Source: JBJXFE01 sp046153875
GTDB taxonomy: Bacteria; Planctomycetota; Phycisphaerae; Phycisphaerales; UBA1924
Direction: 5' to 3'
Length of the DNA stretch: 64,000 nucleotides
Assembly: GCA_046153875.1 (NCBI GenBank)
Contig: JBJXFE010000057.1
Location: 62,001 to 126,000 of the forward strand
Shown: piece by piece, positions 8,376-16,093 of the stretch
Layout of the letters: every line of letters begins with the position of its first letter
Position numbering within the stretch: position 1 is the first letter of the stretch
Program-made: the position numbers and the translations under genes
Notes under the pieces: model-generated
Seen by the model: the letters and a program-made list of their open reading frames with translations, nothing else
The model's database searches: none
Told to the model about the DNA's origin: nothing

Positions 8376-9602
8376 ATGTCCACCGTCCGATCCCAGCGGC
8401 TCCGGGCCCTCCCGCCGTTCCTCTTCGACGAGATCGACCGCGCCAAACGGGCCAGGATCGCCGCCGGGGCGGACGTGATCAACCTCGGCGTCGGCGACCC
8501 CGACCGGCCCACCCCCGACTTCGTCGTCGAGGCGATGAACCGGGCGATGCGCGGCCTCGTCAACCAGCAGTACCCGGCGGTTGGGGGCGGGCTCAAGGTC
8601 TTCCGCGAGGCCGCGGCGGAGTTCATGCAGCGCCGCTTCGGCGTAGCGGTGGACCCGACGCGGCACATCGTCGCGTTGCTCGGCAGCAAGGACGGGATTG
8701 CGCACCTGCCATGGGCCGTGACCAATCCCGGTGACGCGGTGATCGTGCCCGATCCGGCCTACCCGGTCTACGAGATCGGGGCGGTGCTGGCGGGGTGCCG
8801 TGTGGTGAAGGCGCCGCTCTCGCACGAAGCGGGTTGGCGGCCTCACCCCGAGGCGATGCCGGCCGATACGACGCGCGGGGCGCGAGTCCTGTGGCTGAAC
8901 TTCCCCGCGAACCCGACGGCCGCGTCCGCCGATCGGGAGTTCTACGAGCGGATGCTCGAATGGGCGGCGCCGCGGGATGTTGTCGTCGCGTCCGACCTGG
9001 CGTACTCGGAGCTGTACTTCGACGAGAAGCCCGTGAGCCTGTGGCAGGCCCGCAACGCGGATATCGCCTCGACCCGTGCGATCGAGTTCCACTCGCTCTC
9101 CAAGACCTTCAACATGACGGGTTGGCGCATCGGCTTCGCGGTCGGGCACGCGGAGGTGGTGGGGGCGCTCCAGGAAGTCAAGAGCAACGTGGACTCGGGC
9201 ACGTTCAACGCGATCCAGGAGGCGGGGGCGGTCGCTCTCCGCCGGTTCGACGATCCGGCTGTTCAGGCGATGCGCGACCTCTACCGCGCGCGGCGCGACG
9301 CGGCCGTCGAGGGTTTCCGCGCGGTCGGCTGCCAAGTGGACGTGCCGAAGGCCGGGTTCTTCGTCTGGGCCCGCTGCCCGATGATTGCGCACGCGCCCGG
9401 CGGCCCGAAGAACGGACCTGGCGCGATCATGGACTCCATGACGTTCTGCGGGCGTGCCTTGGACAAGGCCGACGCCGTGCTCGTGCCCGGGGCGGGTTTC
9501 GGCGCGCACGGCCGGAACTGGTTCCGGGTCGCCCTGACGGTCGAGGCCGACCGCATCGCCGAAGCGACGCGCCGACTCAGACGCATCGACTGGTCGCGAT
9601 GA
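8376..9602 (+). CDS. dapL: LL-diaminopimelate aminotransferase-like PLP enzyme
   Basis: 408 residues, fold type I aminotransferase. DapL makes LL-diaminopimelate from tetrahydrodipicolinate for lysine and peptidoglycan synthesis. Visible motifs: INLGVGDPDRPTP near the N-terminus, LLGSKDGIAHLPWA, the NFPANPTA substrate/PLP loop, and SLSKTFNMTGWRIGFAVG with the PLP lysine at residue 243. EVKSNVDSGTFNAIQ is characteristic of the DapL2 branch. The ATG at 8376 is preferred over an upstream GTG at 8352. Branch assignment is good but a related broad aminotransferase remains possible. Confidence 0.86.
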   Translation: MSTVRSQRLRALPPFLFDEIDRAKRARIAAGADVINLGVGDPDRPTPDFVVEAMNRAMRGLVNQQYPAVGGGLKVFREAAAEFMQRRFGVAVDPTRHIVALLGSKDGIAHLPWAVTNPGDAVIVPDPAYPVYEIGAVLAGCRVVKAPLSHEAGWRPHPEAMPADTTRGARVLWLNFPANPTAASADREFYERMLEWAAPRDVVVASDLAYSELYFDEKPVSLWQARNADIASTRAIEFHSLSKTFNMTGWRIGFAVGHAEVVGALQEVKSNVDSGTFNAIQEAGAVALRRFDDPAVQAMRDLYRARRDAAVEGFRAVGCQVDVPKAGFFVWARCPMIAHAPGGPKNGPGAIMDSMTFCGRALDKADAVLVPGAGFGAHGRNWFRVALTVEADRIAEATRRLRRIDWSR

Positions 9603-9722
9603 TGCCCCGCCACGGACGCCGAGTCTGAGCGAGTCTTCGAGCGTAGTTTCGGGTAGAGCGTTCGGAATGCCCCGCACCCGGCTTCCGCGTCAGCAACCCT
9701 TGGCGTCGAGTATCCTCTCCGG

Positions 9723-10043
9723 ATGTCCACTCACGGCGGTTCAAGCCTCTCATCCCGTCTCGGGCTCATCGCGTTTGAGCTGGTGCTCGTCGGTGTCGTC
9801 TGGTACCTGGGGTACCTGCCCCACGTCATCGCGGGCGGGCTCGCGGCGATCATCGTCGTGAGCGGGTTGGTGCCGGAGCGTTGGTCAACGTTGACGACGG
9901 GCGTGCTCATGCTGATCGGCGCGGCGGTGATGTACGCGGTGTACCCCGCGCCGGGCGATCGCAACCGGGCGATGCTGATCGCGGCGGTTGGGCTGCTGTT
10001 CACGATCTACGGCGCGATCCGGGCCCGCTCCATGCGCGGCTAG
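9723..10043 (+). CDS. Small four-helix membrane protein
   Basis: 106 residues with four hydrophobic segments: roughly residues 12-30, 33-50, 57-75 and 84-99. Very short loops and a basic C-terminus (RARSMRG). No cysteine or charged catalytic residues stand out inside the membrane segments. It stands alone between dapL and the convergent pdhC gene. Family not recognised; an integral inner-membrane protein of unknown function. Confidence 0.75.
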   Translation: MSTHGGSSLSSRLGLIAFELVLVGVVWYLGYLPHVIAGGLAAIIVVSGLVPERWSTLTTGVLMLIGAAVMYAVYPAPGDRNRAMLIAAVGLLFTIYGAIRARSMRG

Positions 10044-10053
10044 CAAGGCGACC

Positions 10054-10069
10054 ACCGAGTACGCTCGGT
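10054..10069. terminator. Hairpin between convergent genes
   Basis: ACCGAG and CTCGGT form a 6-bp stem around a TACG loop, in the 49-bp gap between the convergent stops at 10043 (+) and 10093 (-). There is no T-run on either side, so it is at best a weak or factor-assisted terminator for both genes. Confidence 0.3.
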
Positions 10070-10092
10070 GTACGGCTTGAAGTTGTCTCGCG

Positions 10093-11499
10093 CTAGACCA
10101 GCAACGTCGCCGGCCGCTCCAGCATCTGCTTCACAGTCGCAAGATACTGGGCCGCCATCGCCCCATCCACGACGCGGTGGTCGCTGGACATCGTCATCGC
10201 CATGCGGTGCCCGACCACGAGCTGGCCGTCGCGGACGACGGGTTTCTGCACGGCCGAGCCGACCGCGAGGATCGCGACATTCGGCGGGTTGATGATCGCG
10301 ATGAAGTGCTCGACGCCGAACATGCCCAGGTTGCTGATCGTGAACGTCGAATCCGACATCTCGTCGGGCGCGAGCCCCTTGGCCCGGGCCTTCTCCGCGA
10401 GCGTCCGGGCCTGCTGGCTGATCTGCCTGAGACCCTGGCGGTCGGCGTTGCGGATGGTCGCGACGACGAGCCCGCCGCCGCGCTCCTCGGGCAGGGCGAT
10501 CGCCACGCCGATGTTGACGTCGCCGACGATGTCGATGGCCGCGCCGTCCGGGCCGCTTTTCTCGTTCCAGCGGCTGTTGACGAACGGGTGCTGGTGCATG
10601 GCCAGCGCACACGCCCGCACGAGGAAGTCGTTCACGCTGAGCTTGACGCCCTGGGCTTCGAGTTGCTCGTTGAGCGTCTTGCGCAAGGCCAGGAGCGCGT
10701 CCATGTCCGCCTCAAGCGTGACCTGGTAGTGGGGGATGGTGGTCTTGGATTCGACGAGGCGCTTGGCGATGATCCGCCGCATGTTCGAGAGCTGAACCGT
10801 GCGGGCGGTCAGCATCGCGCCGAGAGGCGGGACCATCATGGCGGGCGTGGCCGGCACCTGCGCCGCGGCCAGCGAGCCCGAGGCGCGAGCTTGAGTGGCG
10901 CGCGCCGCGGGGACGCCCGGCATTCCACCGTCCGCGCTCGCGCCGGAAGTGGCCGCCGCCTCGACGTCCTTGCGCGTAATGCGGCCCGACGGCCCCGTGC
11001 CGGTCACGGTCGAGAGGTTCACGCCGGACTCGGCCGCGATCTTGCGGGCGAGCGGCGAGGCGAAAACACGCTCCTTCGGCTCCGGCATCGGTGCGCCGGC
11101 GGGTTTTGCCGCACGCACCGGCGGTCCCATGACGGCCGTCGATCCGCCCGTGCGGGCCGGCACTGGAGGAGCCCCGCTGGTTCGAGACTCTGCCGCCGCG
11201 CGCGCCTGGGGGCTCGATGCCGACACCCCGGCCGTCGTCGCGACCGACGCCGGGTTCTCGCCGGCTCCGGCCAGCAGCATGATCACGGTGCCGACTTTCA
11301 CCGCCTGCCCTTCGGGCACGGCCAGCTTCGCGACGGTCCCGTCGTCGAAGGACTGGAGCTCCATCGTGGCCTTGTCGGTCTCGATGTCGGCGAGGACGTC
11401 GCCGGTCTTGACCTTCTGGCCTTCCTTGACGTTCCACTTGACGACCGTGCCGACTTCCATCGTGTCGGACAGCCGCGGCATGGTCACTTCAATCGCCAT
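10093..11499 (-). CDS. pdhC: Pyruvate dehydrogenase E2, dihydrolipoamide acetyltransferase
   Basis: 468 residues. E2 forms the core of the pyruvate dehydrogenase complex and passes acetyl groups from lipoyl-lysine to CoA. One lipoyl domain is at residues 1-80 (lipoylated Lys in ETDKATMEL), then an Ala/Pro linker, a peripheral-subunit-binding domain (VFASPLARKIAAESGVNL...GRITRKDV, about residues 145-180), and the catalytic acyltransferase domain from about 235, with the active-site motif DHRVVDG near the C-terminus. The start is the ATG at 11499, which has GAGAGG upstream; this signal overlaps the end of pdhB, so the two genes are coupled. E3 is not in the window. Confidence 0.92.
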   Translation of the reverse strand: MAIEVTMPRLSDTMEVGTVVKWNVKEGQKVKTGDVLADIETDKATMELQSFDDGTVAKLAVPEGQAVKVGTVIMLLAGAGENPASVATTAGVSASSPQARAAAESRTSGAPPVPARTGGSTAVMGPPVRAAKPAGAPMPEPKERVFASPLARKIAAESGVNLSTVTGTGPSGRITRKDVEAAATSGASADGGMPGVPAARATQARASGSLAAAQVPATPAMMVPPLGAMLTARTVQLSNMRRIIAKRLVESKTTIPHYQVTLEADMDALLALRKTLNEQLEAQGVKLSVNDFLVRACALAMHQHPFVNSRWNEKSGPDGAAIDIVGDVNIGVAIALPEERGGGLVVATIRNADRQGLRQISQQARTLAEKARAKGLAPDEMSDSTFTISNLGMFGVEHFIAIINPPNVAILAVGSAVQKPVVRDGQLVVGHRMAMTMSSDHRVVDGAMAAQYLATVKQMLERPATLLV

Positions 11500-11507
11500 G
11501 ATGCCTC

Positions 11508-12602
11508 TCAACCAAGGGTCTTTTTGACGGCCGCCACGATCTTCGTCTTATTCGGCAGGAACGCGACCTCGAGATTCTTCGCATACGGCGCCGGAACGTC
11601 GTCGGAGTTCACCCGCACCGGCTGGTGGTCCAGCCAGTCGAAGCCGCGCTCGCAGACCTGGGTGACCACCTCGCTCGCGACCGAGCCGAAGGGCCACGAT
11701 TGGTCGACGACAACGATCCGCCCGGTGGTGTGCAGGCTGCGGAGCACCGAGTCGATGTCCAACGGGCGGATCGTCCGCATGTCCAGCACGTGGGTCTCGA
11801 TCCCTTCCTTGAGCAGCTCGTCCGCGGCCTCCAGGCAGAAGTTCACCGGGCGGCCAAAGGAGACGATCGTGCACGCGGGATCGGCGCCTGGGTTGGGGTC
11901 CGTGCCGAACTCGGGGGCGGAATCATCGGGGCGATCGCCACCGGGCGGAAGCCCGGTGCCACGGTCGAGCCAACGGCCGCGGCGGAGGATCGCGCGTCCG
12001 AAGGGGATCGTGTACTCCTCGGCGGGCACGTGACCCTTGTCGCCGAGCATCCGCTCGGACTCAAGGAAGAACACCGGATCGTCGTCGCGGATGGCGGTCT
12101 TGAGCAGGCCCTTGGCCTCGTAGGGGTTGCTGGGGATGGCGATCTTCACGCCCGGCACGTTGCTGTAAAGCCCCTCGACGCACCAGGAGTGGGTCGAGCC
12201 GAGCTGCCCGCCCGCGCCGTCGTTCCCGCGGAAGACCACCGGGCAGCCCCACTGGCCGCCGGACATGTAGAGCATCTTCGGCACGTTGTTGAGGATCTGG
12301 TCCGCGGCCACCAGGCTGAAGGACCACGACATGAACTCGATGATCGGGCGCAGCCCGTACATCGCAGCCCCGACGGCCAGGCCTGCGAAGCCGTTCTCGC
12401 TGATCGGGGTGTCGATGATCCGCTTGGGCCCGAACTCGTCGAGCATCCCCTGGCTGACCTTGTACGCGCCGTTGTAGTACGCGACCTCCTCGCCCATGAG
12501 GAAGATGCGGTCATCGCGGCGCATCTCCTCGGACATCGCCTCGCGGAGGGCCTCGCGGAACTGGATCTCGCGCGAGATGGTGGTGGGGCTGGCGGTCGTC
12601 AT
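11508..12602 (-). CDS. pdhB: Pyruvate dehydrogenase E1 component, beta subunit, with an in-frame insertion
   Basis: 364 residues from the ATG at 12602; longer upstream readings have no family similarity. E1-beta pairs with E1-alpha to decarboxylate pyruvate with thiamine diphosphate. Typical transketolase pyrimidine-domain blocks are present: FREALREAMSEEMRRD, GEEVAYYNGAYKVSQG, PISENGFAGLAVGAA, EFMSWSF and, at the C-terminal domain, TIVSFGR and VVDQSWPFGS. Odd point: between AILRRGR and CTIVSFG, where relatives have only a few residues, there are about 33 extra residues rich in Gly, Pro and Asp. The DNA of this insert contains a perfect palindrome (11939-11958). Directly upstream of pdhC, overlapping its ribosome binding site. 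Confidence 0.92.
   Translation of the reverse strand: MTTASPTTISREIQFREALREAMSEEMRRDDRIFLMGEEVAYYNGAYKVSQGMLDEFGPKRIIDTPISENGFAGLAVGAAMYGLRPIIEFMSWSFSLVAADQILNNVPKMLYMSGGQWGCPVVFRGNDGAGGQLGSTHSWCVEGLYSNVPGVKIAIPSNPYEAKGLLKTAIRDDDPVFFLESERMLGDKGHVPAEEYTIPFGRAILRRGRWLDRGTGLPPGGDRPDDSAPEFGTDPNPGADPACTIVSFGRPVNFCLEAADELLKEGIETHVLDMRTIRPLDIDSVLRSLHTTGRIVVVDQSWPFGSVASEVVTQVCERGFDWLDHQPVRVNSDDVPAPYAKNLEVAFLPNKTKIVAAVKKTLG
11885..11985. repeat. Palindromic insert inside pdhB
   Basis: At 11939-11958 CACCGGGC and GCCCGGTG form a perfect 8-bp stem with a GGAA loop (TTCC on the coding strand), immediately followed by CACGG. It sits in the only part of pdhB that has no counterpart in E1-beta relatives and adds about 33 codons without breaking the frame. 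It looks like a REP-type palindromic element tolerated in a surface loop, comparable in principle to the in-frame palindromic elements known from Rickettsia. No second copy was noticed in this window; the limits given are those of the extra protein segment. Confidence 0.6.
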
Positions 12603-12754
12603 GCGGCTCGTTTCGGGCGTCGGGGTGCGTCGGCCGCCGCGCGAACGCGGTCGCGCGGCACAAGCACAGAGTTTAGGCGGGCGATGGGGCGGGCCGATCG
12701 GCGATGCGGCGTCTCGCCCGTCGTTTCGGCAGACCACCGAGGTAGGCACGGCGC
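12603..12754. other. Upstream region of pdhB
   Basis: About 150 bp between the pdhB start and the htpX remnant. It should carry the pdhBC promoter on the minus strand. I see no convincing -35/-10 pair, operator palindrome or small gene here. Confidence 0.3.
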
Positions 12755-12889
12755 GTGGTGTTAAGCCACCCCAACCCGGCGTTCAACAGTCTGTTCATTG
12801 TCGAGCCGTTCGCGGGGAGCGCCGCGATGAACCTGTTCGCGAGCCACCCTCCGATGGAGCGCCGGATCGCGAAGCTGCTGGGGCGGTGA
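12755..12889 (+). pseudogene. C-terminal remnant of an HtpX-type M48 metalloprotease gene
   Basis: Reading from 12755 to the TGA at 12887-12889 gives 44 codons: VVLSHPNPAFNSLFIVEPF, then AGSAAMNLFASHPPMERRIA, then KLLGR and stop. This matches the conserved C-terminal block of HtpX (NP....FIV.P.....LFS.HPP.E.RI..L). The membrane segments and the HExxH zinc site that should precede it are absent; upstream is unrelated sequence. It is therefore a broken remnant, left by deletion or rearrangement between the pdhBC genes and the next gene block. It is too short to be found by length-limited gene calling. Confidence 0.72.
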
Positions 12890-12953
12890 GGGGGGGGGTC
12901 GTGCAGCCCACGGCATGTACACGACGTGGAGTCGGAGTTCGGCCGTACCCGCG

Positions 12954-13460
12954 TCACTTGGGCAACGGTTCTGATTCCTTCTTTGGGTGAACACTCGAGC
13001 GCCACAGCACGGAGAAGTTCGTCTCGAAAGGCGGGCGCATCACCCGCCGCAGCCAGTCCTTGTCCTCGGGAGGGAACCTGTCGACCACAGCGCCGCGGAA
13101 CTGGGCGAAGCCTTGGTCACACTCACAGGCCCACGAGTATTGGCCAGCCGGATCGGAGAAGGTTCGGAGGCCGATGCAGATCGAATCTACGGCGAAAAGA
13201 CCGAGCTTCCACGTCGCCACCTCGACCACATCCGTCCAGTTCGTCCGCCACAGCATGTCTTCGGCGTTGGAACACTCGGCTCCGTTGGAATCGCAGTTGA
13301 CTCGGCGCGCGGCCAAGGACTGCCGCCCAGGAAAGAACCATCGCCACCATCTGCGGATTCTGCCCACGGCGACACGGTAGTACGATCCGGTTACGGGCCA
13401 TCTCAACCGCGGCGCGCCGCGACGCTGAGCGATCCGACAGACCTGGTTGCGCGAGATCAT
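12954..13460 (-). CDS. Hypothetical protein, Cys/Trp-rich C-terminal half
   Basis: 168 residues from the ATG at 13460 (start uncertain; no clear ribosome binding site). The C-terminal 100 residues have varied, protein-like composition: DVVEVATWKLGLFAVDSIC, then SWACECDQGFAQFRGAVVDR and RVMRPPFETNFSVLWR. The N-terminal 60 residues are Arg-rich and may not be translated. I do not recognise a family. Codon use is less GC-biased than the neighbours. The opposite strand also has open frames here but with composition typical of shadows. Confidence 0.5.
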   Translation of the reverse strand: MISRNQVCRIAQRRGAPRLRWPVTGSYYRVAVGRIRRWWRWFFPGRQSLAARRVNCDSNGAECSNAEDMLWRTNWTDVVEVATWKLGLFAVDSICIGLRTFSDPAGQYSWACECDQGFAQFRGAVVDRFPPEDKDWLRRVMRPPFETNFSVLWRSSVHPKKESEPLPK

Positions 13461-13558
13461 GACCCGCGAACTGGAATACAGGGGGCCGGGCCGGGAGCGC
13501 CTGCGGCGCGACGAGGTGGGCGAGGGAGAGCGCTTGAGTGTGAGACTACGGGCCGCGC

Positions 13559-13738
13559 CTACCGGCTCCCCTTGGACCTTGTCTTGAACTTGTGGGTCTT
13601 CGGCGTGGCCGGCGGCCCCGGGTTCCGCAGGATGTCCGCCGTGCGGTCCTCCCGCGGCCCATTCACGATCGGGCCCGGCTGCCCGCCGGGCTTCGGGCCG
13701 GGGTTGGGGTTCTGGCTCTGGCGTGGCTTGGTTGACAT
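13559..13738 (-). CDS. Small Pro/Asn/Arg-rich protein
   Basis: 59 residues from the ATG at 13738, which has GGAG five bases upstream. Composition is low in complexity: N-terminal STKPRQSQNPNPGPKPGGQPG, a middle NGPREDRTADILRNPGPPAT, and a basic end KTHKFKTRSKGSR. Probably disordered and possibly nucleic-acid binding. An upstream extension to 13864 lacks a ribosome binding site. No family recognised; kept because of the good start signal. Confidence 0.48.
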   Translation of the reverse strand: MSTKPRQSQNPNPGPKPGGQPGPIVNGPREDRTADILRNPGPPATPKTHKFKTRSKGSR

Positions 13739-13937
13739 ACGGACTCCGGTGTCCTGGCGTGCGTGGCGCGGCCGGCGCCCTGGTCGTGGCATCAACTCCG
13801 CCGGGACGCGATCGTAGCCGCGGCCCGCTCCGCCCGTGCCCGTTCGCACGGGGGCCGGCCGCACCGGTGCCAGGCGAGTCCACCCGTACCCTCGCGGAGC
13901 TTCAGGTCCGCCGTCACGACGGTGCGAGGGGCACGCG

Positions 13938-14591
13938 TTACCGCATCGGGCTCCACACCGTGATCGGGTTCGGCTTGCCGGTCTCTTCCTCGATCATCAT
14001 GAGCAGGGCCTCGGCGATGGAGACGCCCTCGTCCGCTGCGCGCTCGGCGGTCAGCCGGTTGAAGGTGCCGCGCCAGGAGTCCTCGTCGAGCTTCCAGACG
14101 CCGTCCTCCCGCCTGAAGGTGAGCATTTCGCTCTCGTACTCACCGCCGTACTCGTCGGTGTAGCGTGCGGTCGCGTAGGCGGTGTCGCCGCTGACCCTGA
14201 TGGAACGGAGCTCGGTCTGCAGCGATTCGTCCTGGACGTACCACCCCTGCGAGGTGGCGAACGCGACATAGGCCCGCGGGTCGAGGCCCTCGATGTCGTT
14301 GCGGCGCGCCCGCACACGCATCCGCAGGACTTCGCTCATGTCCCAGGCGTCGAGCGCCTCAACGTCCTTGCGTTTGCCGTTGAGAGCGAGCTCCATGCGA
14401 CGGGCGTAGCGGGCGATGGACCCCTCGGTGAACGAGGCCGTGGCGGTGGCGCCGTCGGCGTTCTGGTTGGCCGCGTCGATGCGCGCCACGAGGGCGCGGA
14501 GCTCGTCGGCCTCCGGCGGCTCCTGCTCACAGGCGGGGAGCACGGCGAACACACACGCGGCCACCAGGGCTGTTGACAGGATGCGGCACAT
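13938..14591 (-). CDS. Putative lipoprotein with a SnoaL/DUF4440-like fold
   Basis: 217 residues. The signal peptide ends in a lipobox LPAC at about residues 18-21, so Cys21 should be lipidated. The rest reads as helix (ELRALVARIDAANQNAD) followed by strands, with SGDTAYATARYTDEYGGEYESEMLTFRREDGVWKLDED-like spacing (written here in outline) that resembles NTF2/SnoaL-type proteins. That fold guess is weak. It ends with a helical segment containing MMIEEETGKP. Stands alone on the minus strand downstream of the DUF2314 gene; no pathway clue. Confidence 0.75.
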   Translation of the reverse strand: MCRILSTALVAACVFAVLPACEQEPPEADELRALVARIDAANQNADGATATASFTEGSIARYARRMELALNGKRKDVEALDAWDMSEVLRMRVRARRNDIEGLDPRAYVAFATSQGWYVQDESLQTELRSIRVSGDTAYATARYTDEYGGEYESEMLTFRREDGVWKLDEDSWRGTFNRLTAERAADEGVSIAEALLMMIEEETGKPNPITVWSPMR

Positions 14592-14704
14592 ATCCGGCAG
14601 TCTACCGCGTCCCGAGGCGTGCGCCGGCGGGGCCTGTGCGGCGGGTCGGCAGGCCGACTGGGCCGGCGATGGACGAGTCGGCGTTGATCACAACCGCCGC
14701 TTCG

Positions 14705-16033
14705 TCACTCCTGGTCGCCGTTCCCTGCGGCTTCGCGGATGATGCGGGCGACTTCGTCTCGGTGCCGGCGCACAAGGCGGGCAACGCGCGGGCTTCGCGG
14801 CGTGATCCGGCCCAGCGGCGTCATGATCGTCCAGTCGCTCAGGTACTCCGCCGGGTGGGTGGCGCGCTGCCCCTGGCGCAGGCTGGGCACGCGGAACGGC
14901 TGATTGATGCAGGTGGCGTCGATCGTGTCGGCGTGGATCGCGTGGACCTCGAACCAGATGTGCTCGCGGGCTTCCGGGCCGCCGCCTTCCGTGGGGTAGC
15001 CGAGCTTCACCAGGCACGGCAGCTTTAGGTCGGCGAACTCTTCCGAGAGCGTGCGGAACATCGTCAGCGTGTTGCGGGCCCGCTCGGCCATGAGGTCCGA
15101 CGCGGCCGTTGAGAAGTAGAGGACCGATCGCTCATCGATGGGCTGCGTGAGGAACCGGGACATCCGGACATTGGCGCCGAGCAGTCCGCCGACGAGCCCG
15201 ACGGGCTCGCACACCACGGCCCGGGGCGGGCCCTTGGGCGGGTTGTGGGCCTCGTCGTCGGCGTGGCGCAAGGCCCGCTGGCCCGGAGGCGCCTTCTTAT
15301 TGAACTCTCCAACGGGCACCATGCGGATGTCGCCGCCGGGCTGGGCGAGGGCGAAGCGGGGGGTGTTCCGTTGGAGCTCGCCCTCGACAATGGCGAACGC
15401 GATGGCCCGCAGGCCGTCGGCCGCGTTGCCCATGAGGTCTTCATGGGGCAGCAGGATGTCGAAGTCGAAGGCGCCGAGCTCGGCGAGCCCGTGGCTGTGC
15501 AGCCACTGGGGTTTCTCCGGGTCCTGGTCGGATGAGACGGCGTGGAGGCAGTGGACGGCCTCGATATCCAGATCCGCGTCGTGGGCGAGTTCGTCGTCGA
15601 GCGTCGCCCGCGACCAGAAGAGCTGGGAGACGTGATCGACGACCGCGAGGCCGTCGTCGGCCATCACGGCGCGGGTGAAGCGGAGGAAGTTCTTGCGGTC
15701 ACGGAGGATGTTCCTGCGGCGGGCGTCCGCCCGCAGTGTCACGCCGTGGTCCGCGGCCGCGGCCTCGGTCTTTTCCTCGGGGGTGAGCGAGACGGTCATG
15801 TCGATCAGCGCGCGCGGCGGGGGCGGAGCGTGGCGCAGGGCGAGCATGTCGGCGGCACCCCACTCGGGATGGTCGAGCTTCAACGACCAGTAGGTCTCGG
15901 GCGCGGGCTTGCCGGGCGTGATGCGGATGCCGGATCTCTCGAGGAACGAGAACTCCTCGGGCCGTCCGGGGAGCGTGCCGCGGAAGAGGACCGAGCCGAC
16001 CGAGGGAGTGTCCTTCTTGAAGAGGTTGAACAT
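14705..16033 (-). CDS. DUF4026/DUF2314-type protein
   Basis: 442 residues, no signal peptide or membrane segment. The C-terminal 80 residues carry the DUF2314 pattern: EHIWFEVHAI...NQPFRVPSLRQGQ...EYLSDWTIM. The N-terminal part (MFNLFKKDTPSVGSVLFRG) and the middle (VSQLFWSRATLDDELA; LHAVSSDQDPEKPQWLHSHG) fit the DUF4026-type arrangement that often precedes DUF2314. Such proteins are cytosolic and of unknown role, sometimes grouped with immunity proteins of polymorphic toxin systems, but no toxin is seen nearby. It lies 60 bp downstream of pdhA on the same strand, so co-transcription is possible. Confidence 0.78.
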   Translation of the reverse strand: MFNLFKKDTPSVGSVLFRGTLPGRPEEFSFLERSGIRITPGKPAPETYWSLKLDHPEWGAADMLALRHAPPPPRALIDMTVSLTPEEKTEAAAADHGVTLRADARRRNILRDRKNFLRFTRAVMADDGLAVVDHVSQLFWSRATLDDELAHDADLDIEAVHCLHAVSSDQDPEKPQWLHSHGLAELGAFDFDILLPHEDLMGNAADGLRAIAFAIVEGELQRNTPRFALAQPGGDIRMVPVGEFNKKAPPGQRALRHADDEAHNPPKGPPRAVVCEPVGLVGGLLGANVRMSRFLTQPIDERSVLYFSTAASDLMAERARNTLTMFRTLSEEFADLKLPCLVKLGYPTEGGGPEAREHIWFEVHAIHADTIDATCINQPFRVPSLRQGQRATHPAEYLSDWTIMTPLGRITPRSPRVARLVRRHRDEVARIIREAAGNGDQE

Positions 16034-16093
16034 GCGGGCGCGAGTGTACCGACGTCCACCCCTGCGGGGCTGCGACTCGCGAACAGCGACCGC

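Noticed and set aside
7254..9677. 807-codon minus-strand frame opposite the pseudopilin and dapL
   Set aside because: Shadow of two well-supported plus-strand genes; Arg/Asp/Val-rich without any motif.
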